Assembly: GCA_027604685.1 (NCBI GenBank)
Contig: JADHYX010000322.1
Location: 1 to 24,034, forward strand
Direction of reading: 5' to 3'
DNA length: 24,034 nt
Origin: Lobulomyces angularis
Taxonomy: Eukaryota > Chytridiomycota > Chytridiomycetes > Lobulomycetales > Lobulomycetaceae
Under the pieces are notes generated by a model that saw nothing but the letters and a program-made list of their open reading frames with translations, had not been told where the DNA came from and made no database searches. Positions 8,764 through 24,034 of the stretch are shown in pieces. Numbering within the stretch: the first letter of the stretch is position 1; every line of letters starts with the position of its first letter. The position numbers and the translations under genes are program-made.

Positions 8764-10042
8764 TTTTCACTATTTTAAAATTTGCAACAATTTTTTTTTT
8801 TTTGCTTTTAAGACTCTTTGAATTCACTATAGCCAAATGCAGAATCTTCTCCTTTAGTTGGGATTTAAATCTAAAAAAACGAATCAAACTATGTTTTTTT
8901 AATTTTTTTTTCTATTAACTCTTTTCAGTTTCTTAAATGAGTGCATTTTATTTTTTAAAAATTGTTGCAGTTATAAATGTGAAGTGTCAGCTTTAAGTAA
9001 AAATCCAAAAGACTTGCAACATCATCCTTTGATTCCAATACTAATCCAATGACTGACAAAATATAATCAAATATATAATATACGTATAATACAGGCTATA
9101 ATAGGATATTATTTTGTAACACAAGATAATTCATTCAGCATCTAATGAAATACTTTGAAAAGTTGATGATTGTTTTTTCAAAAAAGTGTTGTTAATCTCT
9201 GAAATCTAATGAATGCAGAGGGGAAGAAGTGGTAGGTTAAGAATATTAATGCAGGAATGTTTGTAGAGTATGTATTAGTAACATAGTAGATGTATTGATG
9301 TTCAAATTGGCACAGTTCTCTCCTATTGTCAAAAACAATTTTCTCCTATTTATCGTTGCAAATTTTATCCAGAATTTTTTAAGTTGCTGTGGATTTTTCC
9401 CTTTTTTTCAATTTTACTCAACAAATGAGTTTAAAATATAGTAATTTAATTAGAATTTTATGCCATTACTGCAAATTTTTTTTTATTTTGATAAATAAAA
9501 CTCAGGTAAATGTAAAATGAACTGAAACTTGTAATGTTGGAGAGGTACTCCACATTAGAGGCTCAAAGTCTAGGACTCATGCATGGATTTGCTGCCCAAT
9601 TGAGATGCATTTACTATTAGAAACTCTTGTAAAACAATTAAAAACAGTAAAAATTGACGTATTAGTGAATGGTTCATTTAATATTGGCAATTTTCTAATT
9701 ACCTGAAGGAGTTAATCTTTTTAAGAACGGTGTAGGAACTACTTCAATATTTAAAAACTTCAAAAACCGCAAGAGCGCCTCCAATAGACATCACGCTGGT
9801 TTGCTGAGGTTTCCCCCAAAAATTTTATGATAATGCTCAAGATGCAAAGAAAGATTACTCGTACAAGTTGTAAAAGTATTCAATTTAAGTGATATATGGT
9901 AACTTTTTTTTTAATAAGGAAGTGAAAAATTTTAATTTACATCAATTTCAATTTTTGAATCCACAAACTTCAAGCTTCTCCTATTTGAAATTAGGGTGGA
10001 AAAAAATATTCTTATTTAAGCTCTAAAATTTTTTTTTTTTTT
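8764..10042. other. Intergenic region between two divergent four-TM genes
   Basis: About 1.3 kb separates the two four-TM genes, which point away from each other, so it should hold both promoters. I see no clear promoter element. A somewhat less AT-rich patch at 9520-9830 has short open stretches on both strands with possible splice signals (for example GTAATTAG read on the minus strand near 9700), but I could not assemble a gene from it. The stretch ends in T12 directly against the N gap. Confidence 0.4.
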
Positions 10043-10052
10043 NNNNNNNNNN
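10043..10052. other. Assembly gap (10 N)
   Basis: Ten N bases are flanked by a T run on the left and an A run on the right. The true length and content are unknown, so the promoter region of the gene at 10073 may be incomplete. The join between the two halves of the window also rests on scaffolding. Confidence 0.99.
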
Positions 10053-10072
10053 AAAAAAAATAATTTAGTATC

Positions 10073-10519
10073 ATGGTTTCAAAAGTTATACCGGGAGTAT
10101 GTGCAATTTACCTGATTCTCCTGCAAGTGATTCAGTTCTATTATCGATTCAAATGGGACTTTCTTCCTGCAATTTTCTTCAATTTAATCATACTTTCTGT
10201 TGATCTCGCAGTTGCAAACGCTATTTACAATGCTAAACCAAATGTACCAAAATTCATCCTCGCTCAAATCGTCGTTCACATAATTGGTTATGTATTCACC
10301 ATTATACTTTTCGTTTTATTTCTCAATTCAGTTAATTATGCTAAAGTTAGATTTTCTTCCTATGAAGTTGATGCTGCTTTAAAAGCTGCCACTAGTGAAT
10401 TATATTTGCTTACTTTCATACCGTTACCTGTAGATGTATTATTGATGTTACCTATAGTTATTTATCGAAGAGCTGTTGTTCGCGCTAACCTTAATACTGT
10501 CAAAAACGTTGAAAATTAG
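10073..10519 (+). CDS. Four-transmembrane protein, family unknown (copy 2)
   Basis: This is an intronless 148-residue paralogue of the protein at 8320-8763, on the opposite strand. Hydrophobic segments lie at about 6-24, 31-55, 61-87 and 108-130, with a basic end to the fourth (IYRRAVVRAN) and a polar C-terminus. Shared landmarks with copy 1 are the Val-Asp pair in TM2, the Lys/Pro loop, F/W-I-L-x-Q-x-x-V-x-x-I/L-G at TM3, and I-L-F-V near its end. Overall identity is low, so this duplication is much older than the one that produced the broken copy at 7090. The ATG at 10073 is the first in frame and lies only 20 bases after the N gap, so upstream sequence is uncertain. Function is not recognised; membrane location is a strong inference from hydrophobicity. 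Confidence 0.75.
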   Translation: MVSKVIPGVCAIYLILLQVIQFYYRFKWDFLPAIFFNLIILSVDLAVANAIYNAKPNVPKFILAQIVVHIIGYVFTIILFVLFLNSVNYAKVRFSSYEVDAALKAATSELYLLTFIPLPVDVLLMLPIVIYRRAVVRANLNTVKNVEN

Positions 10520-12530
10520 AAACTGGCACTGCTACAAAATCATTTTGATTTAAAAAAATTTTATTAAAATTAAATTTTGTTAAAAATGTTTTTAGAAAAC
10601 AAAATCAAAACTTTGAAATGTTTTAGATTTTTTATTACTTTAGATTTAATATAACTTACAAAATGCATTTACAATTATATTTTATTTTCTAAATTTAACG
10701 AATAAACTAATAAATTTTCAACATAATTGAAGCTAATTTAAAGAAAACTAAAAACAATAATTTAAATGTTGATAAATTAACAATACATAATACTCATTTT
10801 GTAAAGTGTTATATACTTAATTGAAGACAACAATTGATGATATCATGTAATAAATTTTTTATTAATGGTGAAAGATTAAAGAACTTAAAACTAGTAAAAT
10901 ATATTTATTCAACATCGTCTTCAAAATAATCAGATTCTACCGAATAATTTAGTAGTTTTTTTTATAAAAGCATTTCAAGTTTATCAGCATTTTCAGAATA
11001 TTTTTTTTGTTTTCTCCTCCATCACCTGGCAAGTGGCAAGTGCACTAAAGGTTTTCGTCAGGGACAAATTCTTGTTCATTATCAATATTGAACAAATGAG
11101 TTTTTTGAAAAGTGGAGGAGGATCCATTAATTTTCTTCACCACAAGCAAAACTTAAATTAAATGTAATGACATTTTTTCTTTACTACTTTTTTCCAGATA
11201 TGACAGGTCTTACCTAAAAATAATTTCGAATTGTTTTGTACATATCCATCAATTGTATAATAATTTAAGCGAAATTATTAAGATGTTTCTATATTTAAAC
11301 TGAACTTTTACTTATGGGTTGTTTTTTAAGTAAATTTTTTTAACACTATCTTATTTATTACAACCAAAAAAAAAAAAAAAAAAAAAAAACTAACTAGCTC
11401 CTTAAATGGTTATCAAGGAATTCTAAGATAGTTTTTTATTTTTTCTTCCAATCTTTTTTTTGAAAAATATTTCTAAAAATTCAAATTGAGAAATCACATC
11501 TTATTTTACATATTTATGCGAAAGTTTACTACATGTAGGTAGTATTTATGAAATATATTTTCTATAATAGTACTGAATAATTTATCAAATTTTAAAAAAA
11601 ATAAAAAACAAGCACCATTGACTCATCAAATTTTGTAATTTCAATATGAGAAGGATATTGAGATAATGAATCAAGTAAGTTTACTATTGCTCTAAGTTGT
11701 TTGCAATTCAAATTTTGAATTAAAATCAAAATTAACGTTAATTGAAATGAGATTGATGATGCTTCTGTTACTTTTAATTAGTTGTGCATTTTAATTTTGA
11801 TAGCATCCCAAGTTAGGTTTTTGAAAGTTTAACACTTATGCTCCCTGCTGTATGAAATTTTTTTTATTGTTTTTCATTTATTTACGTCCAAGAACAAAAT
11901 TTTATCCAAACAGTGAAATGTCGTTTACAAAATGATAAAAGAGTTCAAAATCAGTCATACTGAACTATTGAGAAAATACTGTGCAAAAAGAAATAAATTG
12001 TGTCAAAAATGGCCTGAATTCGGAAATTGCTTTTTTGTGACAAGAAATTATATATTGTCAAAAAATTTTAGAAACTCTTTTTAAAAGACTCCTTAAATGG
12101 TTCCGATAAATTTTGGCCTGTGTGTTTAACAACATAAATGACTCTGCTTCAGTAATAGTAGGTTATTATTAAAAAACTTTAAAAGAAATTGGATTCATAA
12201 TCTTGGAGAATTCCAAATTAAAACATTGCAGTGAAGAATTAAATTCAAAGACTTTATAATATTTCAAATAATTATACTTAAAAGTATGAGCCAAGATTCA
12301 ACAGGTTTTAGTGTTAAAGACTTTTTTTCAAAAATTCAAGAATTGATATTTTAATCAATTGTCTTAAACCTGTTGGCGTTTCATAGAAAAATATATTGAT
12401 ATGTAACAGTATTTAAAATAAATTCGTTAGAGTTTATGTAGAGTTATCAGACTACGGTAATATTTTTTCTTTTTTTGCTAAGATGAAATATGGAAAAAAA
12501 AAAAACAAGAAACAATTTAAAAAAATTTTA
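10520..12530. other. Intergenic AT-rich region
   Basis: Two kilobases lie between the 3' ends of the four-TM gene (plus) and the ABC transporter gene (minus). I see no gene. Features include a long A run at 11367-11389, a short direct repeat of GGCAAGTG at 11026-11042, and one partial copy of the exon-like repeat family at 11641-11720. Confidence 0.45.
11641..11720 (+). repeat. Partial copy of the exon-like repeat
   Basis: ATAATGAATCAA is followed by GTAAGTTTACTATTGC and CTAAGTTGTTTGCAATTCAAATT. This matches the second 5' splice-like site and intron-like body of the copies at 6787 and 7545 (GTAAGTTTTC, TTAGTTGCT or TAAGTTGCT, ACTCAA). No 22-nt block is clear here. Confidence 0.35.
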
Positions 12531-17423
<4,893 letters not shown>

Positions 17424-18902
17424 TTTTATTTTTTTTCTTTGTTTGGTTTTTAGCGTAGAATCAAGAATGGCAAGTAACAAAAAACAATTAAATAATCCTA
17501 GTGGTTGTATAAAAAACGAAAGATGATATAATTTGTATGAAAATGATAGTTTTTGAAAATTGGGTTTTTTTTTTTTGCAAATAGTGTTTGTAAAAATTTT
17601 TTGCTTAATCAGTGAGTGGCACGAGAAGAGGTGCGTGATGGGTGACAATTTAGATCTCCTTTTTTAAGACCCCTGTTTGAAGTTTCTCTCCTTGAAAAAT
17701 GAAACGGAAAAAATCACTTAAAGTACTCAAACTTGAGCAAATTTGGCAAACTTGTCTCAGATCAGGAATCTTTATTATAAATACCTACTCCGAGTGTCAG
17801 CGATCGGAGTTACCGTAATCTTTTCCTATGAGTGAGATAGTATAATAATCTTAAATAATTGCTGACAATCTCCATGACAAAATCTCTTATGGTTTTTCCT
17901 TTCTAACTGATCTTGTCAGTGTTTTCTCATGAGTTGTTGGAGCACTCTGGAGCTCACTCTATCTTATGAAGACAAAAGTGGTAATCTAAAAAAACTGTTC
18001 ATTTTGGATGAACTCATTTTATTAGTGCATTTTGTCTTGCATTAATAATAACAATGTCTTATCATGCCTTGTTAATTAGAAATAAGGGTCCCAATTAACT
18101 CCATTGGTCAGGGGAGGGCTGAAAAAAGCTTAGCAAAACAAAATGCAAAAAAATTTTTTTTGAATTGTATCAAATGATTCCAAATGGTACAAAACTTTGA
18201 CTAAACTTTGAGTCAAATTGATAAAGCATTATTCAGCATCTTAATTTTAATATAAAAAATAATTCTTGTTTAAGTTTCTCTGCCATCTCATAAAATTTCC
18301 AATGTGTAGATTTAACCTTTAAACATCAAACCAATACAATGTTGAACAGAATTAAATTAAATTGAAAAGACTAATTTTTTGGAAGTTTCTTGTTGGTTTT
18401 AAAACTGATTCCACTTTACTGACTTCAGACGGATATTATGAGATCCTTTAAATGGATTGCAAAATGCTGAAATTGGATTCAATTTTTCCCTTATTTCGTA
18501 TTTTTGGGTGGTAAGTCCGCAAGGGGTAAGTCCGCTTAAGATCATGATTTAATGCAACCTTTGAAGTTAAGAGGTTTTATAACTTCTGCGTATAGCCAAT
18601 ATTACTAACTTTAAAACGCGCATTTGTTACTTATATTGTAACAGAAAAGCTGTTGAAAAACTAAGTAAACTTAAACTAAAAACCTTATTTTCATTTCTCC
18701 AGCAAAACACCTAACCCCATATTCACAACTTTTTGCAATTTACTTGAGTCTAAGGTTCCGAACTCCCTGACTGCATCCAGCACCACACTTAGCTAAAATA
18801 TTACTTAAAAAAAAATTATATCAATTAATTTAATTGAATACAATTTAACTGAATTAAGTTATCTCTAAAAGAAAAATAAAATGCTTACAACAATAAAATA
18901 CA
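17424..18902. other. Intergenic region upstream of the ABC transporter
   Basis: No gene is recognised in this 1.5 kb. The first part should carry the transporter promoter; the bases directly before the ATG are A-rich on the minus strand. At 17787-17810 there is a hairpin with a 7-bp stem (ACTCCGA / TCGGAGT) and a 10-nt loop. At 18514-18536 the 11-mer GGTAAGTCCGC occurs twice, 18 bases apart. The stretch 17650-18120 is less AT-rich than its surroundings, but I find no coding frame or element ends in it. Confidence 0.4.
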
Positions 18903-19118
18903 ATGAATCAGGAAAAGGAAAATCAGATAAATTCAATAAGGAAGAGAAAAAAACGTTTGATTGATACTCAGATTTTAAAACTAAGAAATTTACAGCCACT
19001 TTCTGATTTTTTTTTTCTGCATAAAAAAAATATTAATTTGAAGGAAAATACTCAAAATCCAGATTTTCTTGGAACAAAAAAGATCTTGAAAGTAGATATC
19101 AAATCTTTAAATAATTAA
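18903..19118 (+). CDS. Small basic protein, doubtful
   Basis: A 71-codon frame starts at an ATG preceded by AATAAAATACA, a plausible start context in AT-rich eukaryotes. The N-terminal half is strongly basic (RKRKKRLIDTQILKLRNLQP), which could be a nuclear or nucleolar targeting segment. The C-terminal half is Asn/Lys-rich and reads like ordinary AT-rich codons. There is no hydrophobic segment, no cysteine and no family I recognise. It could be a short exon of a longer gene or chance. Confidence 0.3.
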   Translation: MNQEKENQINSIRKRKKRLIDTQILKLRNLQPLSDFFFLHKKNINLKENTQNPDFLGTKKILKVDIKSLNN

Positions 19119-20104
19119 TTCATTGTCAGATAGCAAACTTTAATAATTAGTAAATTTAAATTTTTTTGCAAAATTTTCTTTTTCATTTTACTGAAATTTA
19201 AACTCAAACCGCCTGCAAAGACACCTCTGTATTTCCCTTTTTTCAGGGTACCATTTTAAAAGTTGAAACTATTTGAGAAACATACTACATAAAAACAGAT
19301 GAAAACAGATGAACACTTGAGTCTCACTCGTCTTGAATATCACCTCCGAACATTATACTCCGATTTCACAACTTCTACGGCTTAAAAAGTTAAAAAATAA
19401 TACAGCCTTTTTATTTTCATTATTCTGTTTGAAAAAAATATTTGTAATTAAATATTAAAACTAAAATTAAACTTAGAAAGAATTTTGATTTTAGTTCTAC
19501 TTACTTTAAATAATTTATTTCTTCAATTTATAAGGAAAATTGATTATATTAGAAAAAGTTTATTCCAACAAAAAATAATAATTTAATTAAAAAAAAAAAA
19601 TAATAAAAGTAAAAAAAAAAGAAAATGTCTTGTATTTCCAAGAAAAAAAAAAATAAATGTAAGCGGGAGAAAATAATAGTACTAAGTCTTAATCTTAAAA
19701 CCCCCAATACCTTCCCAATTAGTTTCTTAATCTGGAGCGTATGCGAAACTCCATCCAATTCCAATTAAGGAATTTGGAACCTTATGTTATAAGAAAACTC
19801 CGATAAGATTCATCTTTAACACGAAACTCAGTTCAGCTCCTGGTTGCAAAGTGAAAACATTTCGACGATTGGTGATAATGGCTAGGTAAAGGAGACTTTC
19901 TTATTTTGCGAAAGAAAATTAAAAATAATACAAGAATCTAGATGCATTAATCAAACAAACTGTCACTTTATTTATAATCGCTAATTTGTCTTTTTACAAA
20001 AAAAAAAAAATTTAAAAAATCGTTATTAATCATTACTTTTTTATTTTTATATTTCTTTTTATTTAAATATCTACTCAATAAACAGTAAAATTATAAACGA
20101 AAAT
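19119..20104. other. Intergenic AT-rich region upstream of the fusion gene
   Basis: I see no gene. A short direct repeat of AAAACAGATG lies at 19291-19310. The segment 19680-19900 is less AT-rich. The promoter of the ATP-grasp/aldolase gene must lie in the last part, where the sequence is almost pure A/T with homopolymer runs. Confidence 0.4.
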
Positions 20105-22515
20105 ATGGGAGAAAAAATTATTAAACATACCATTACAAGAACTCCAGGTAATTACTACTAAAAAAAATTTGTTTTTTAATAATTTAATAAATTTTAGATG
20201 TTGTTCCTCAAACTTTGGTTCTTCTAATGGATTCATACGATTCAAATAGATCCCTATTTGAAATTACTGATTCAAAATTTATGACTATTGATATCATACA
20301 CATTAAAAACGACCATCTACCACAACAAATGGCAAACTTTGATCGAATGAATAAAAAAGACACTCAAAGTTTTAAACACCACATAATAGATGAGATATTA
20401 TATGAACATTACTATACCTGCATCAAAGAAATCCAAAACAAAACAACCATCGGCGCTATTGCAATGTCATCTAGAAAAGAATCCCTAGTAGAAATTTCTG
20501 CAAGATTAAGGGTAGAATTTGCTATCCCGGTTGGGACGGACTTAGCTTGTGCAACATTATTTGTGGACAAACACAAAATGAAACAAAAAGTGCTAGAGAA
20601 AAATATTGTCACTGCATTAATGTCAGATGCAGTATTAAGTAAAGGAAACGAATTGATTAAAAAGACCGGGTTTCCTGTTGTTCTCAAGCCTACTAAAGAA
20701 ACTGGATCCAAAGGAGTGCAGATCATCCGAAACAGAACAGATTTTGAGTTGCAATTAAAGGATATTCAAGGAAAAAGTAGCCAATACATATTAGAACAAT
20801 ACATTGATGGAGATCTTTACCGAGTTGACGGAAGTATAGAAAACGGCGAAATTAAATTCTTTGCAGCCTTTCACGAGAACCCTTCTAACTATGAGTACTT
20901 TACAAATAGGTTGCCTTTAGCCGAAGTCTTGGTAAAAGATCAGCAAGAAAAAAAAGACATGAAAAAAATTGCAAATGAAGTCATAACCGCCTTTAAATTT
21001 TTAAATGGAGTTTTTCACCTTGAGCTTTTAAAAAACAAAATAGACAAAAAATTTTACTTTTTGGAAATTGCTGCTAGACCAGGTGGCGGCGCTGCTAGAA
21101 CAATTATGGCAAGACATGGAGCAGACTTAACTGTTCAGATGATTAGATTGGAATCTGGATTGAAGGGAGAATTCTTAGATTTACCAGATGAGCTACACTT
21201 CGCTTCGGTCTCTTTTCTTACTCCTGATAGAAACAAGACTTTTATATTTGACAGCATTAATCTACCAGAAAAAGTTTACTATAAAACATTAAAAACCATC
21301 GACGCCCCGTGCGGGGGAAAAATCATGGGTGAATATGACGCAGTAAACATCTACTTTACCTGTACTGATGAAAAATTACTTCTCCAAGAGGTTAACAAAT
21401 GCAAGGAGTCTTTAAAGGTAACATATCGTTCTAAATCCGCTCTTTTCCTTCCTCCTGAAGTTTCCAAAGGCATTGATTTGCGAAGCGATACACTTACTAC
21501 ACAAAGTGAGGGAATGAGATTGTATATGCTTAATGCTTCTATGGGTGATGATTGTTTCGGAGAAAATACTACTGTTGCTGAATTAGAGAAGTATTGTGCG
21601 AAATTAGTAGGAAAAGAAGCTGCAATATTTGTGCCTACTGGAACCATGACCAACCAAATCGCCATTAGAGCTCATACTAGACCTGGTGACGAAGTTATCC
21701 TTGATGCTTGCTATCACATAAATTTTTATGAATCAGCACCAACCGCTGCATTTGGACATGTATCAACAAATCTCATTCGTGCAGATCGTGGGATTTTTTC
21801 TGTTAAAGATATCCAAAAAGTAATTGACTCTAAGCCTCGTGGTCCACTGTATTCAAAAACAAAATTAATTCTTTTAGAAAACACAATAAATGCTGGTGGT
21901 GGAGCTGTACTTCCGCTGGAAAATTTGGAAGAAATAAAGAAGTTTGCAGATACCGAAAAATTTAAAATTCACATGGATGGTGCTAGGTTACTGAATGCCA
22001 GTGTTGCAGCAAAAATGAAACCTTCAGAATTAGCTAAATATGCAGACTCAGTTGGAATTTGTTTTGCTAAGGGTCTAGGAGCTCCATTCGGTTCTATTCT
22101 TTGTGGAGACAGAGAATTTATAGACAGAGCCAAAATTTACAGAAAGTGGTTTGGAGGTGCACTTCATCAAGCTGGTTTCATGGCTGCTGCTGCCCAATAC
22201 TCTTTGAATGAAGATTGGGAGAATATTTTGCAGAGAGATCACGACAATGCCAAATTCATAGAATCAGCGTTGCAAAATATATTACCCATTGAAAAAGTTA
22301 CCAAAGTTGAGACTAATATAGTAATTGTAGATTTGGATGGATTATGTGAAAAAATGGAAATGATTGAAGCTTTAAGAAATAATGGAGTTCTTGCCTTTCC
22401 TTGGTGTGATAATAAAATTCGATTTATAACAAGTAGAAATGTTGCTAGTTTTAAAGAAATAAATACTGCTACTGACATAATTTGCGAGACATTTAAACAG
22501 TTTATAAAATTATAA
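20105..22515 (+). CDS. ATP-grasp ligase fused to L-threonine aldolase
   Basis: Exon 1 (20105-20147, starting MGEKIIKH) and exon 2 (20198-22515) join across a 50-nt GT-AG intron to give 786 residues; the long open frame alone would miss the true start. Residues about 100-430 are an ATP-grasp domain: DKHKMKQKVL, then GFPVVLKPTKETGSKGV (Lys178 as ATP ligand), EQYIDGDLYRVDG (about 214-226), and FLEIAARPGGG with the metal-binding Glu304. The style is that of amino-acid and dipeptide ligases. Residues about 440-786 are a full-length PLP-dependent L-threonine aldolase: DLRSDT, MGDDCFGE, VPTGTMTN, His521, HMDGAR (606-611) and AKGLGAPFGS with the Schiff-base Lys639. The usual GGGMRQ reads GGALHQ, with His671 in place of Arg. 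The aldolase half would form or split beta-hydroxy amino acids (Thr to Gly plus acetaldehyde). The ligase half would join an acid to an amine using ATP. A two-step route to a dipeptide-like metabolite is inference. No targeting signal is evident. Confidence 0.92.
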
Positions 22516-23044
22516 ATGATACTTTTTTAAAATTACAAATTTTTTTTTTTTTTTTAATCTACTTTTTTTTTTATTATACAACATTTTTATTATATAGTTA
22601 TATTTTTTATTTCTAGTTATTTATTATTTTTTATTTGGCAATATAGAATTTTTTTTTTGTTTTAAAAAATAAAATAAAATTAAATTGAAAATATTCACTA
22701 TAAAAGTTTGAAATTTTTCTATACTCAAATTTTTTTTTAAATTCTATAATTCTATAGATAAAATTAAAACATTTACCATAATTGTATTTTCCATAAACTT
22801 GAGTTGCCTAGTTGATAATTTTTCATTTGGGATTGTTTTAATGCCAAACAATGACATCAAGTTGTTTTGTTGGAAAAATCATTTTTAATGTGTAAGGTTT
22901 TTTAGAATAATATTTTATTTTACAAAATAAAAAAGAATAGAGAGTTATATTGTTTTATATAAGTGCGATATTAAACTAATTATAAAGAAAAACCTTAATA
23001 TTACAAACAAATTGTAAAATTTTTGGAAATGATTAAAGGGATAA
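22516..23044. other. Intergenic region between converging genes
   Basis: This is an extremely AT-rich stretch with several T-runs, between the 3' ends of the fusion gene (plus) and the terminal gene (minus). It should hold the 3' processing signals of both. I find no gene. Confidence 0.5.
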
Positions 23045-24034
23045 TTAGTCATATATATTCTTTGATATTAGTCTGCTTTCTTTTTTTGGGTTACCATCAC
23101 GCAAGCTATTAATTCTGCTTCCATGTGCTGCCTTGCTAAATCTAAAACCTTTAATTAAAGAGCTTTCAGAATATCCACTACTATCGAATTTAAATACTTT
23201 GTTTTGCAGACTATCGTCCAATCCAGCGAAAATTGCATTTTTAGGCTTCAAATACCTCTTTTCTATTTCCATTAAACTATTTTTTTTTTCTGTCGAATCA
23301 GACTTGCTATCCAAGCTTTTTAAAGTATCAGATCTTGTATATACCATATTTTTCAAAACTTCTCCATTATATAAACTCATTTCCTTCTTTATAATTTTTT
23401 TTTTACTTTCTATGGACAAGTTGGTTTCAGATGTTGCAGGGAAAGCGTTTGTATGAATTTCGGAATTTACAAGTGTATTACTACTACTATAAAAGCTTTC
23501 ATTAAACATCAAGTTCCTTTTACCAATATAGTTTTCTTCCATCCGCAATTTTGAAACTGAGCTTAACCCAGTATGTTCAGTATTAATACTCTTTTTGTAA
23601 TGAAAATTGCTCAATACATCACTGGATTCTTTGACTCCAAATTTCAAGTTATTTAAGATATTGGAAAAACTGATCAACTTTTTCAAATTTAACTTTATGT
23701 CTGACTCTTTGATTAATAGCCAATTCATTAAGTTCAAATCATTTTTAGTCATTGTAGATTTTATGGAAGAATAATCGGAACTGGAATTTGAAGGAAACAA
23801 AACATCAAAATTACCTTATTTTTTTTATTACTAAGCTTTTGCTGTATTTATTAAAAAGTTGAAAGATACCAATTCTGTTTAGTTCATCCTCAGTTTCTTG
23901 AATAACTTTCAATTCGTACCTTTTTAAGGTGTTCAAAAATTTTCTTACTGGACAATTCTCATCTTTTACAGGTAGGTTAATTGTTCTTGTGTCTTTTTCT
24001 AATATCAAACTCCTTGAACTTGGTTTTCTGCCAA
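23045..24034 (-). CDS. Unrecognised Ser/Lys/Asn-rich protein, C-terminal part
   Basis: The minus-strand frame is open at the window edge, so the 5' end is missing. The exon 24034-23815 and the exon 23780-23045 join in frame across a GT-AG intron of only 34 nt (23781-23814). Together they give about 318 residues ending at TAA 23047-23045. The first part (RKFLNTLKRYELKVIQETEDELNRIGIFQLF) is helical and charged. The remainder is rich in Ser, Lys and Asn with few hydrophobic clusters, so it is probably disordered. I see no transmembrane segment, cysteine pattern or catalytic motif. The domain that would identify the protein probably lies upstream, outside the window. The intron is shorter than the others here, but skipping it would hit a stop at once (TAA after the splice site), so a splice there is likely. 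Confidence 0.65.

Noticed and set aside
9540..9830. Possible split gene in the less AT-rich patch
   Set aside because: Short open stretches exist on both strands, but every combination of splice sites I tried ran into stops within a few dozen codons.
17424..17648. Upstream in-frame extension of the transporter N-terminus
   Set aside because: The extra 75 codons have no family-like text and contain poly-Lys from homopolymer A; the Met at 17423 is directly followed by plausible MRP N-terminal sequence.
19549..19764. 71-codon open frame on the minus strand
   Set aside because: Its second half is poly-Phe from homopolymer runs; the first half is too short to support a gene.
20412..20726. 104-codon open frame on the minus strand inside the fusion gene
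   Set aside because: It is a shadow of the ATP-grasp coding sequence; the same holds for the minus-strand frames at 21351-21665 and 22239-22478.
23133..23456. 107-codon open frame on the plus strand
   Set aside because: It is antisense to the Ser/Lys/Asn-rich exon of the terminal minus-strand gene, and its hydrophobic text comes from T-rich complement.

Overview
This window is nuclear DNA from an AT-rich microbial eukaryote, not a prokaryote. Genes are built from exons joined by very short GT-AG introns, mostly 43-64 nt, often with T-rich tails and TTTTAG acceptors. Intergenic DNA is full of poly-T and poly-A runs, and there is a 10-base N scaffold gap at 10043-10052. The ankyrin repeat style is one I associate with amoebozoans, oomycetes and early-branching fungi. 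No single feature fixes the lineage.

Left part (1-5000). The 3' end of an ankyrin-repeat gene (1-369) is followed about 1.2 kb later by a five-exon gene (1573-2996). Its exons can be joined into a secreted 409-residue protein: a signal peptide, two tandem homologous beta-type modules, and a PL7 / alginate lyase 2-like domain. This copy carries a one-base frameshift, an in-frame TAA and a missing catalytic-type histidine, so it is probably decaying. On the minus strand at 3859-4834 is a degenerate gene with a BED-type zinc finger, probably a hAT transposon remnant.

Middle part (5000-12500). This is gene-poor. It holds a small family of intronless four-TM proteins: one intact copy on the minus strand (8320-8763), a diverged paralogue on the plus strand (10073-10519), and a broken copy (about 7090-7374) close in sequence to the 8320 gene. 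A short repeated unit resembling tiny 22-27 nt exons between 38-44 nt GT-AG introns occurs at 6583-6830 and 7425-7590, with a partial copy at 11641-11720.

Right part (12531-24034). A 17-exon ABCC/MRP4-type exporter (minus, 12531-17423) reconstructs without any frame break to 1339 residues with two complete ABC modules. After a non-coding stretch comes the most striking gene, at 20105-22515: a two-exon, 786-residue fusion of an ATP-grasp ligase with a PLP-dependent L-threonine aldolase. The window ends in the 3' part of an unrecognised Ser/Lys/Asn-rich gene (minus, 23045-24034).

I see no operon-like or pathway arrangement linking these genes. The one functional coupling visible is inside the fusion protein, where an amino-acid-forming or -cleaving enzyme is tied to an amide-bond-forming one.
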